DNA of 64,000 nt from Pyrenopolyporus hunteri (taxonomy: Eukaryota > Ascomycota > Sordariomycetes > Xylariales > Hypoxylaceae), in assembly GCA_902806595.1 (NCBI GenBank), contig CADCXC010000037.1, forward strand, positions 1,364,001 through 1,428,000. Reading direction: 5' to 3'. Of the stretch, positions 13,501 through 25,390 are shown piece by piece. Position 1 is the stretch's first letter. Each line of letters starts with the position of its first letter. A program made the translations under genes and the position numbers. A model generated the notes under the pieces. That model was not told the origin of the DNA. It ran no database searches and saw nothing but the letters and a program-made list of their open reading frames with translations.

Positions 13501-16000
13501 TTCTTTAAAAAAGAGAGTTACACACGGCCTGAATCAGCGTCGTCATCGCTTGGAGCCGAGTAAATAGGGGTTCTTGATGACATCTCCCATTGCCTTAGGA
13601 ACGAGGGTGCTATCGAGTCGTAGTAGTCTCATCTCTACGGTCCGCAGGATTCTTAACGGCACGTATACCTATGCCTTTCGGATCGAAAAATTTTGAGCCC
13701 TCCTCCTGGCATCCGGCTTTGATATTTAGGAGTGCTTGTAGTCTGCTCGAGTTGAATATCTCGCCCCTACTAGGTAGCTACATGGTTTGGGGGTACGCGA
13801 TGTCGCTTGAGTCCTGCCAGATTTCCTTTATATCACCAAAATTGTACGGATATCGGAGGAACTCCGTTATAGGTCACGATGGAATCGAGTTCGTATCCGG
13901 TCGACTTTTCTTCGGCAATAATCGGGATACTCAATAATAATTCTACTATATCTTAGCTATAGGCCCCGATGCCGTTCCGCTATGCCAGCGAACGTGGCAG
14001 AAGGTCCGATTCGGCCGCCCGCAGCCATCCTCAAAAGAGGAATCCGGCATCACTTGAAAGGCGAAGATGAAGCCTGGAAATTCCAAAGTCGCGGGATGCT
14101 TTCAAAGTGGCCTGATGACCAAGAGAAAGGTGTCGAGCCACTTACCCTGTGTATACGCCTCTAGGAGGTAAATAGCCCACCAATATTATACTAGTCTTTT
14201 GGCCAACCGGGCAGAGTATGTATTTCACAGGTAGTTAGCCAAGTAGTTTAAATAACGTAAATGCTATTTAGAATCAGTAAGTAGGACTAAAGAAAGAACG
14301 ACTCGCAGTACATCAGTAGCTGTCAGGAGCATACAGTCTGTTTAAAGAAGTCCGTGAAAGGTCGCACCAGTCCATCAAGGTCTGGACCCCTCTATATTCA
14401 AAGGAACCCCTCTTTGTATTTCCCAGGCTGCATGTCCCTAAAGGCTAGATTCTTCATCTAAGTTACACTTTCTCTTTCAGGATTTATGTGGCCGCATTAA
14501 GCTTCCCTATTCTCCTCGGTGGCGGTTGGATATACACCGGCCGGGGAGCCGGGGGATTAGCATTCCTCTATGCTGCCCGGACTACTAGCCTGGCTAGAGT
14601 AAACTATACCGGCCTTCTTTCTGTTATGGCATACTAGGCTGCGGCATTCCTGGACACTTTTCGTGCGTACTTCTTGCCGCTCTAGGACATCCGCATCCGA
14701 CGCTAAATAGAGTCTAGTAGCTTGTTTAAACCGGTATACTCGAATCAATAAGGCTTTCCCGTGAAAACACTTAATCTCTTAATGATGGAAGCCTCCGTAA
14801 GACTATGACGCCGAGGAGGCGGAGAATCGTCCAGGGCCGGTATCAATCTAGGATGAGATGACCTTCTACGAGAGGACTCAATATTAGCTGGCGTATAGGG
14901 CGTAATATGAACAATTCTAGTAGCCAAATACCATCAGTTATACGAAGTGTAGCCCTACTATTGTAGGAGAAACACTTAGAGTCTTCCTCTTAACAAAGGG
15001 ATACTTATCAATCCAAATCCCCAATGCTTAGAGTCAATTTCCTCTGATAGCTTCACTCACTCCGATAGCGTATTCTACTCTCTTACATAATGAACGCAAT
15101 TAAGTTCTTATAACTATTACCCCGTACATAACCCCAGAAATCTAAGATCCTAAAGCTGTCGTCCAACAGACCTGCTGCTGTGCGAGCTCTCGTCTCACTT
15201 CTTATGGAGATAAAAAAATGGAGACAGTCTTTTAGCATACGGGAGGCGCTCGTGGTTGTGGAGAAGAGAGAAAAGACTTCAGACTACACAGAACGTATAA
15301 GCTCCGTGGAGAGGGCCACGATACCGAGGGGATCGTATACCGTACTAGTGTTTTAATCGTTTTTACAATGTTGTCAATTGAAGAGCCAATGGATATACCT
15401 AGCTGTTTCTAGCTCTCTAACAATCAGCATGAGTTCAAGGCTTGCGGCAAGGTGCTGATAATCGGAACCCCCCTATTTAAATAGGGGGACTATACCGAAG
15501 GTGGATAGACTACCTCTAAATCTGACGAATACTAGATTTAATATACTTTATTCGGCGTCTTAAAATGATAGCCCCGATAATTGTTGTCGTTACGGTGGTG
15601 GATTTCAAGCGTTGAGTTCATGAGACTACCTATCGACAGTCTAATAATGAACGCATGTTGAGTAGAGCGCTTCTGGTCTATAAATGAGAGGTGATATGTC
15701 AGCTTACCTATCTGACGCCCTGGCTTAAGACGCAATATGTCAACAGAACTAGAGCAGCTATATCTTCACTACCCCTTTTCTACAGTTCCATTCCAGTCTA
15801 TCATCAGGGAAGTATCTTTACGTAACATCGCTATAAGTATCGTTAGGCTCTGGGGCTAGATCCCCCAGAAGATCGAATTGTTTCCTCTTTTTTCTTTCCT
15901 TTCTTTTATTCTTTCCTCCTTTCGGTGCAGCCTTCAACTCCACCATGCATTCAGACTAGGTATATATGAAGCAGCACAATCGGGTATATAAATCCACCAG
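10561..16000. other. Gene-poor region, no recognisable gene
   Basis: Open frames here are 60-125 codons, usually lacking an ATG at a plausible place, and match no family I know. The least bad is a 71-codon ATG frame at 10593-10808 with good codon balance but no domain. A 124-codon frame at 12568-12942 starts only from TTG and may be a decayed remnant. A perfect 20-nt palindrome lies at 15469-15488. Confidence 0.45.
15469..15488. repeat. Perfect 20-nt palindrome CCCCCTATTTAAATAGGGGG
   Basis: The 20 bases equal their own reverse complement: five C and five G flank a TATTTAAATA centre. No gene is recognised within several kilobases, so a terminator or operator role cannot be argued. Confidence 0.9.
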
Positions 16001-18600
16001 GACTTGAGTTGGTGACTGTTAATTCGTCGTATTAGCATCTACGCGCAGAATTATGGAAAAGAGACATGTCAAAAACCAGAGTGCCAAATTCGAAATGTCC
16101 GATACCTCATTACATGCGAGCCATTTCATTCTAGAAGATCCATGAGTTGATGGATGGGGTGACTTGATTCGTATTGGCTGGAAATCAACCAAGCGGAACG
16201 CGAATCTTAACAGCAAATCTAGTTATTCCCTCCTCATTGGCGCCAGGGGAAAAACCCGTGTGTACAAATTAAACGTTGGTATTTCCTACTCTGTCTGAAA
16301 CTGGAAGACATGTGCTTATCTTCGTCTCCTTATTGAAGGCCGTCGTCCGGAACCCCTCACAATTCATAGTTGTTGAGTGAAGGTAGCAATCGGTGATCTA
16401 GGCCCACCTGGACTTATCTGAAGCCATTGGATCGCCTTATCTACGGCTTGTTGATCTGTGTTGACCGGTAGTAGCGCGGTAGACTAGATATCGTGAGTTT
16501 GCGGTCAGAGTAAAACGAAACCTATTGGTTTCCGACGATCGTCTAATTAATTGGAATTCATCCTCTTATCTATATTTCATCTTCTATAGCCTAGGTACCC
16601 AGTCCGCGGAAGTCCATGGTTCTGTTGCCTCTGTATCCTCGGCTAGCAGCAATATGGTTCTGACGGTTACTTCTTAGGGTTGCTCCTCTGCAATGATCAA
16701 CCGCCCCTGAGCAATCTGTCTCGCAAAGTCTTTCTAGCTAAACTATCGGGTTCATAATAGGGATCTCGACTTGCGAGATTTGGACATCATCCATATGCAG
16801 CGACTAATCCGATCTAGGGGAGTTCGTTCCCTCGCTGAATCGCGCTTAGACACCTTGGGGAGCGATGCAGTGGCGAGCTACCATATACGTGGCAAGTTAT
16901 GATCTCGCATAGAGATCTTCACGTCACTACTACGGTGACAGATGCCGCTTCAACTTTCCCATTTAGTCTGGTTCGCTCAGTTTGCCATGTCGCCCACACA
17001 GAGTAACGTTAAGCGCACGTTTCATATCTGGTGGTGGTATGCTGGAGATACTCGCTTGGGGATGCCAGTCAGGAACGATATCCGAAAACAATAATGGACA
17101 GGAAACTTCTCGCCGGGAATTGCATTTGCCATAAGGGCCAAGAATGACTTGCAGCGTGCCTAGAGTTCTTACTGGGGAGGGGGTGTCATTTGCGTGCCTT
17201 ACTCGTACACCCTATGGTTACCACGCTGCTACGTTTCGTCACTCGACTTCATTCGTGAATCTAGCATCAAAAGTTAGACAACTACGTATTACCCAAAACA
17301 CTGCGCATGTCGATCATCGAAGTGTTAGAGTATCCTCGTCTAAATCCGGCGGAAAGTGTCGCTCCTTCAACTTCTTTCGGCTGTTGGGTTAATACTTGTT
17401 ACTGTGTTGACTGTTGATTACTGAGGTGGCCGGCACTGACGAAAAAGGCAGCCTTAAGGGTTGCGGCGGTCTTTTGAGATGTGTTCGCGTTGACTCAATC
17501 CCGGCTTTATCGGATGGAATTATATGATTTGGGGGCCGATGAGTTCTGTGGCACGGAAAGCCCCTTAGAGGTACACTCATCCCACGCGTTTGGCTTCGCG
17601 GACAAGCAGCTTAACTGTAACTAGATATCCGCATGGGCAGGATCGGGCCCGGAGTCCCAACGGGCGTCACTAAGCGCTCTCAGCGGTCTGGTGCAGGGTG
17701 CAAAAGGAAATATTTCCTTCAACGAAGGAGTCCGCCCAATGGGAATGCGTCGATACTAAGGAGAGTGACTATGGTCGTGTCCGCTTGGGCACCTCGCATG
17801 TTGTCTTGTTCTCGGTGTCGTGGGAGCCAAGCTCACCAACAAGCCTGCTCCCGCATATTACTTCAAATTGAGGGCACAGACGCTGGCGGAAGAGACGACG
17901 AACTCGGTAATAACGGAGCTTCGTTGGTGATGTGGCACTTAAATGATCAGATCTGAATTGCTTCTTGCGGGACCAACTTGGCAGGGCCTGGCATTATTTC
18001 AGCCCAAGAAACGTGACGAGTGATGGAGACTATCGTGGGACCGTGACCATTGGCCGAATGTTACTATCAGTTTTGGCGCCTACAGTAGGGCCCTAGCCAG
18101 ATGATCCGGTTACGGGAAGAAACAGACCAAGGCGGTCTAAAAACAGTAACGCGAGATACAAACAACAGTCTAACTCTGAGGAAAGGCCCCGAGGGTCTAG
18201 ACGGTGGAGTTTGCCCAGACCGCACAGGCGCCGCAAGGTTGCTACTAGTTCCTCGTGGTGGCCGGGTTTCGAAGATGGTGTCTAGCTGTGCCATAGAAGA
18301 CAATAGCATCAACGCCACAACAAAGACTTGGCGGATTATCGAGAGACGTTGTGCCTCATTTGGGGTCTGATTACAATATTGCGTCGCGCTCGTCGGTGGT
18401 GATCGGCCGTCGTGTACATTGACCCCATTGGTGTCGACCGACTCGACGGCATAGGCCGATTATGTACCTGGGTATGGATTAGTCAGTCAGGTCTATAGCG
18501 GGACGATGCCATGCAGGGCGCGACGCACTTGGCGGCTGATTGACCGTGATTGACATCGCAGGCTTCCGGAGCACAAGGGTGGTTCGCGGAACCGGATGTT
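16001..18600. other. Gene-poor region with possible decayed coding sequence
   Basis: On the minus strand around 16570-16735 one frame reads with good codon use for about 26 and then 30 codons, each run ended by a stop (for example GRLIIAEEQP, stop, EVTVRTILLLAEDTEATEPW). This looks like a broken gene but I cannot name a family. The segment 17100-18400 is more GC-rich and has overlapping open frames of 60-107 codons on both strands with no recognisable domain. Confidence 0.3.
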
Positions 18601-21563
18601 GCGGGCTATAGGTATGTAGGTATGTAGATACCTATGTGTGTAGCGTGTTACTGTAGGTCTGTATGTATGTGCGGTGATCTATCTGGGTAGTTGTCCACGG
18701 GTATCTAATATATCATCCCACGACCAAGACGGCTGGGGAAATGATCGGACCTCAGTATCACGGCGATGGGATGCTACGGTTGAACAGACTGAATAACTGT
18801 TTGTCATGTTTATAGATGATAGAAGGCGTATACCACCCATACTACCCATACCACCCACACGTGAGGAAGATCAATTACTTGCCTAATGCTTAACCGGTCA
18901 TGTACCAGTTACGATCACGGAATACGAGCGACGAAGGGGAAAAAAAAAAAGACGGAGACGGGTAGGGGCGGCGTCGCGGATGGTAGGATGGGGTTGGAAT
19001 AGGTTTGGACTGTGATATCATCGAGCATCGATTGACGCTATGTAGGCTACCACTGGGCAGGTTCGCAATGCTTATCGGAGGAATGCACGGCGACACGGCG
19101 ACTTGTTCGAGGACCCCAGTTAGGAAGAGACCTGGGACGAAGCAGGCGTACCTACCTACATTAGGTATATGCTATGCTATACGTGGTACATACCTGGTAG
19201 GTACATAGGTACATATGTACCTATATCGTATGTAGGTAGGTAGGTACCTACATGTATATGAGCATTCATGTGAGGGTGCGGCGGGTGATCGGCCCTAATC
19301 CTAATGTAGTATTCCGGGCGTCCTGGTCGTGGGAATGGATATCTTAGCTTGCTCAGGTAGCCAGATAGCTGGGAAGATAAGTGAGTGGGAAGAAAGAAAG
19401 GACGAAAAAAAAATGAGAGGAAGAAGCTAAAGGGGAAAAGAGTCACATCAATCTATACCTACCTACCATACTTCGATGTATATGCCTCTAGGTACCACAT
19501 ATATACAACATCGATTCCAGTTTTCTATGTACATCTTACTAAAAGGTACCTGGGTTTGTATATACATGTGCGCACATCCATGGGAATATCACCTAGTACT
19601 TTTATGTACATAGTAACCTAGGTATACACGTACATAAGGGGAGGCACGAAATCGGACTTGGCAGGCGGGCTATGGTAGCAGTGTGAAAACTTGTCCCGCT
19701 GGAGCCGTTGGCAGCCGCAGGCGTCATGCTTCCTCTTCTTTTTTTTCTCTTCTGTCTTTTCCCTCTTCCCTTTTTTGCCATTCTCGAAATTTCCTAGATT
19801 GGATCTTGTGGCGTCTCCCACGAATCACGAACCGCCCCAATCAACGAAAACGGCATTTCAAGGCCCATGCCATGCGCATGTGAAATTTCGAGCAAATTCC
19901 CAAATTCCCCTCCCCTTTGCAGACATATGCCCCTGCGGCTCTGCCGTGACCTTGTTTCACTACCGGGAGGTTGTCTATTCTTAATATATCCTTACAGCAG
20001 CCAAGGGCCGGACCAGCCAATCCGTCTGCACATATATAAGTGCACTTAAGCAATGCTGGACGGCGCTCATAGCTTGGCCACTTTAATCAGGAAGCAGACA
20101 ACGATCCACTGATCCACATCGCAGCTGAGATGCCCTTGATGACAGGTTGATTGATAAATGGGCAAATGCATGGAAGCACCACAACAACAATCCGTGCATT
20201 TCACTTCTCACAGCATCATCTGTCCCATCTGTCCCATCTCGTCCCATCTGTATCATCGTGTCCCACTTAATACTGTACCTCTCTGCCTCTCTGCCTGCTT
20301 TCGCTGCTTTTCGCTGGGTTTTGCGACCTCTCGCTCTACACATGGTACCAACGTCGACGTCAGGACACAACATTACGAGCCATTAGCATTACATACCGCT
20401 CCACCCAACCGGGCCTTGGGACCCTCTCAATTGAAAGGTCTGGATCGCCCAAACCGCCAGGACCTTCTCTTATTTTATTTTTTTTTTCTCCTTCCCCCCC
20501 GTCTGGCCGTCTAACCCTCTTCGACGGTGGAGTCCTCAACGAGATAAGGAAAATGGAAATGGAAGGGGGTGTCGCCCTTCCGACTCCTTGGCTGGCTCGG
20601 CTGGCCACCGAAGGGTCACACTTCATGAGCAACCTTGTTATTCATTGCACGTTATCCATATGAAGTTCGTCTGCCGGTAGTTCTGTCGATGTCCAATCCC
20701 GAGCGACTACCACAGCCCAACTTTGCTAAATAGCGACTACTCAACATCGGCCCGTTATCTCACCCCCTTTCAACCCTCCCTGCGCGGCCAGGTCGCCGCT
20801 GGTTTCTTCAGAGGTGGTGCTGGTGTGCGTCTAGGTAGGTTCCGTATTGTATCTGTAGGTATTGTATTTGTATTGTACGTACCCGTCCGGGTCTTGCGGT
20901 CCACCCGGTTGTCACCATCTGCACCATTTGTGAATCTGCATTGCTGTGGACATATCCGTCCCCATATTCCCTTTCGTATGTATTGTATGTATTGTACATT
21001 ACGGCATTGTGCAATACCTGTTGCGCGTCACGATCTAGTCTGAGTACGAGCCACCCACACCACGCACCCCCCAGAGCTTGAGGATCGGTGTTGGCCAGAA
21101 GCTCGTCCCCAGTTTATTAAATTCTGGACCGCCCTTCTCGTGCCTTCGCTTTGCTTGACGAGATACCTTTGTACTGAACCCTTTTGTCGTTAACCTCCAA
21201 TCATGGTTCGCTTCTTCCTTTGACCACACTTCATCATTCGCTTCTCTTTCGCCATTGTATAGGACCTTTCCGCCGATTGTATAGCCGGGGCCTTGCAATT
21301 GGATTCTCGAATTCGTCAATTTGTTTTAACTGTACTAAACCTACCAAAGCTCATCGAGTCCTGATTCTTCTCTCCTTCGCCATATTTACGTCCCGAACCA
21401 AAAGCGTAGAGCTTCGTTAGGACCGGCCACCGTGCTTCTTCGTAACGCCTGGTGGATAACGTCTCGTATCGCCTTAATACCCTTTTTTTTTCCTTTACCA
21501 CTCCTTTCTAGACCCGGTCCCCCGTTAGCTCTACACATTCCAACAGTTACTAATCCGCCTGGC
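18601..21563. other. Gene-poor region and 5' flank of the Prm10-like gene
   Basis: Copies of TAGGTAGGTACC-type motifs are dense around 19150-19260 and 19450-19630. Pyrimidine-rich runs, such as those at 19735-19775 and 20480-20500 and the CT-rich stretch before 21564, fit a fungal promoter and 5' UTR. I see no gene. Confidence 0.5.
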
Positions 21564-24082
21564 ATGGCCAAAGCCCCCGAGACGCCTCTCAAAAATGCCA
21601 GTGCGAACTCAACTCCTCCCACCGAGGAGACCCAGAGCCCAGCCTCACCAGATCTCACCGCTGTGACGAGAAAAGAAAAGGGACGAGTACGCTTTAACAG
21701 CATCGCCGGAGTCGAACCCCCACCCTTTTTGGATTTATCAGGTCTTCCGGCGACGCAAGCACGCAATGACGGCGCATCATTGCCCCTGCGGCCTAGGCCC
21801 TCAGTCTTGCGTGGTAATTCCTATAACTCTGTGACTAGCATTCCCGAGTCCGTCGATGACGATGATCCTGCCTCCGAGAAAGTAATGTCGGCACATGCGG
21901 CACAGGAACGTGCTCAGCAAGTAGCGGCGACGCTGTTGGGTTCGCAATCCGCTCCGGGTTCGGCGAGGACTTCTCTAGACTCGGAAGCCGAAACAGTAAA
22001 TAGCGGTGGTGTCGGTGATATGGTCCCAGGATTCGCCAATATACCTCTTGATGACTTCTCCATGCATACACCGGATGGTGCCAATGGGAATGCTGATGCC
22101 ATACATAAGGGTGCGTCCGAGGAACACCGCGCTCTGAAGAAGGAGGCGTATAATCTTGTCCGGTCGCACACGCAAAGACATCATCACGGGGGATATGTTC
22201 CAACCACTGCCAGCACTGCTCTGAGTTCCGGCCAGCTTACACCGATTGATGGGCCGAAGCATGAGCTATACGTTTCACAGCCGTCGGAGTACCGTCCGAG
22301 TGTGCTCTCAAACCTTTTAAAGCTATATAAACCGGTCGAGAGCCACTCTCCAAATTATCCGCCCAGCCGGAAGTCCGAGCATGGAAGCGAGTTTACCACA
22401 CCGGGTTCTTCTGGTGCCACGACTCCGAACCGGAGGAAATGGTATGAGAAGAACCGTTCGCAGGACACTCTGGCCAACTTAGTTGAAGCCTCTGCACGTC
22501 TCGCGAGCGCTGGAGTCAGCGGTCCCGGGTCGACGGGCGCGAAACCAAAGCGGCCCAGACATCGGCGAACCTCGAGCGGACGAATCTTGAGCTTCGGCCG
22601 GCCGCGAATAGAGGATGAGATTCGGATAACAATGCATATCGCAGAGACACTAACCCGGCAAAAATACATCATAAAGATGTGTAAGGCTCTCATGCTATTC
22701 GGGGCTCCGACACACCGTCTTGAGGAGTATTTGCGGATGACAGCCAGGGTTCTCGAGATCGATGGGCAATTCCTTTACCTCCCTGGCTGCATGATCATCT
22801 CATTCGATGACCGTTCAACCCATACCACAGAGGTCAAGATTGTTCGTACCAACCAGGGGATCGACCTTGGAAAGCTCAGGGATGTTCATGAGATTTACAA
22901 GCTGGTACTTCATGACAAGATAGACCTGGAAGAAGCGATCGAGTCCCTAACGCGAGTAATGGATGAAAAGGATAAATTCCATCCGTGGCTTAGGGTTTTG
23001 GGGTTCGGCTTCGCGAGCGCAGCCGTCGCCCCTTTTGCTTTTGAAGGCCAGTTGATTGACCTGCCTATTTGCTTTTTCCTAGGTTGCCTTGTTGGTACCT
23101 TGCAGATCATTGTTGCGCCGCGGTCCGAACTTTACAATAACGTCTTCGAAATCACTGCGGCTGTGTTAACTAGCTTTCTGAGCAGAGCCTTTGGCAGTAT
23201 TCAGGGTGGAAGACTCTTCTGTTTCTCGTCTCTGGCCCAGAGCTCTATAGCACTGATCCTCCCTGGATGGTTTGTTCGTAAGTATGCGATCTTGGCATCG
23301 GGTTTGGATTTGTTTTTGACTAATTGGCTTGCTAGTTTGTTCCGCTCTGGAACTTCAATCCCGTGCTTTAGTACCCGGCTCCATCCGCATGGTTTACGCC
23401 ATTATCTACTCGTTGTTCCTCGGCTTTGGGATTACGGTTGGCACGGCGCTCTACGGCCTTATGGACCCCAAAGCCACGTCCGCGACGACCTGTCCGAACC
23501 CCATACCTACCTACTACCGATTTTTCTTTGTGCCACTCTTCACTTTGTGTCTTGCCTTCGTCAACCAAGCAAAATGGAAGCAGATGCCTGTAATGGTCGT
23601 TATCGCCTTTGCTGGCTATGTCGTGAACTTCTTCAGCAGTCCTAAATTTGCGGCTAGCCCCCAGATAGCCAACACACTGGGTGCTTTTACAGTTGGCGTC
23701 CTAGCCAACCTATACTCAAGGCTTAGGCACGGCGTGGCCGCTGCAGCTCTTTTACCTGCCATTTTCGTACAAGTCCCCAGTGGCCTAGCAGCCACGGGGA
23801 GCTTGTTGAGCGGATTGAGCACAGCAAACGAGTTGAACAATTCAACAGAAATCGTCAATGGTACCAGTACTGTAAGTGCTTGCATAAGTTGCACCACTTA
23901 TCCTCGTCTATTAACACTTTGGCCAGGTCACCATAGCACAGGGCCAGCCCCTGGATACGATAGTGTTCAACGTTGCCGCCTCCATGATCCAAATTGCCAT
24001 CGGCATTACGGTCGGCTTATTTTTGAGCGCGTTAATCGTCTACCCGCTTGGAAAGCGGCGAAGTGGATTATGGACCCTTTAG
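21564..24082 (+). CDS. Prm10/ThrE-like multi-pass membrane protein, 801 aa
   Basis: The protein belongs by resemblance to the pheromone-regulated Prm10 group, related to bacterial threonine/serine exporter ThrE; its fungal substrate is not established. Three exons (21564-23277, 23336-23871, 23927-24082) with introns of 58 and 55 nt give 801 residues; the first intron carries a TGACTAAT branch-point-like site. Residues 1-345 are polar, Ser/Thr/Pro-rich and probably cytoplasmic and disordered. The conserved domain begins near 350 (IEDEIRITMHIAETLTRQKY) and includes ALMLFGAPTHRLEEYLR and LPGCMIISFDD. Hydrophobic membrane segments follow from about residue 475 to the end, with the second membrane half in exons 2-3 (RMVYAIIYSLFLGFGITVG). 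The start is the ATG at 21564; the open frame upstream has no other ATG. Confidence 0.88.
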
Positions 24083-25390
24083 GGTTACGCAATATTTGCC
24101 TTTCCGCATGGTCAATTTTCAAGTTCGGCGTTCGATTCGGGAAAAATTGATTTGACTAAGCAAGCGAGCATTGAGTTCTAAAAATTCATCGGGGATTATA
24201 GAGGTTAGAATTAGATGGTGCCATGGGCAGCATATAAAGGCATATCATAGAGGCAATAAGGAGGCATTAACCTCTCGGCTGGGGTGGTGGGTCGAACCTC
24301 GAAGGGATTGGGTTCCCTTATGATATGTGATATGAGGTATCAGCATATGTGGCGGCGTCGAGGCTCTTTTATTGCGACATCGAATATCAAATACCTATGC
24401 AGTGTGACTGCGTCAAAGAGTACCGGAACCGGAACCGGAACCGGAACCCAGTGAACAGCGACGCTTTTCGCTTCTATTTCAGCCCGTAGCTTATAGCTAC
24501 ACCACACCCTACAGCATAAATGGTTTTATTAGGTCTTAAAAAATTTACTTTGTTGGTTAGTCGGACTTATTCATGTATACACTTTTAAATGAAAGGAGAG
24601 AGAGGAAAAGTGAGATAAATACCTACCGACGTATGCGTGACTAGGAGGGGAACTTCCCATTCCTTACTCAGCGCGGCTCGCGTTGTTGAGAGGAGAAGGG
24701 CCTGGGATGATTCAGCCCGCAGTTGTAGTTACGGCTTGATTGGCGTATAAAAAAAAAAGAAAAGAAAGGAAAGAAAGAAAAAGCAAAATAAATATGCAAA
24801 GTCTGCCTTAGGTATGAGAGGTCCGAGGTCACATGATATCCCGTGATATACATATGACGATGCTGTGCTTACGCGGTACAATTCATGTAGGTATATAGGG
24901 TTCATGTAGTACAATATAAGGCAAGGGCGGGGGAGCGCCCAACGTAAAAATTACCTATTTTAAGGGGATACAACCCTGCGAACTTATATCTTCCGCCTTA
25001 TAACGGCGAAAAGCCTCGATACTAAAACTCACGATCGGCCAAAGGTTAATACATGTAGTAACAAGCTAATATCGCATTACGGTTAAATGTCTTGATCCTC
25101 CCTATGATATTATACGATGTTTTTTTATTGTTGGAAATGATGGACCCCGTATCCTTGATTAGTACGTGTCACGGCTCCATGCCGAGCAATCGGATGCGAA
25201 TGGCTCTTACTCATCCCAACCCCTCATCTTCCTATGGCTCTCTTCTACCTCCTCTCGATGATACCTGAAACTTAGCTCTCCTTCTTATCATCACGGGCTC
25301 GGGCGTCTTGGGATGTCAATCTGACGGTTCAGTCTGGCGGTAAACTTGATGGTGAATCTGACAGCAATCTCACGGGAAATCTGACAGGCA
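24083..25390. other. Intergenic region between two plus-strand genes
   Basis: It holds four tandem copies of CCGGAA (from 24423), the string GGGTCGAACCTCGAA (around 24289-24303, also found near 42683) and an A-rich run near 24748. The part near 25391 should be the promoter and leader of the transcription-factor gene. No gene or RNA is visible. Confidence 0.5.
24423..24446. repeat. CCGGAA microsatellite, 4 copies
   Basis: Four perfect tandem copies of the 6-mer CCGGAA lie about 340 nt downstream of the Prm10-like stop codon, in non-coding sequence. Confidence 0.85.

Noticed and set aside
21432..21563. Upstream extension of the Prm10-like frame
   Set aside because: It begins at GTG, not ATG, and reads through pyrimidine-rich leader sequence.
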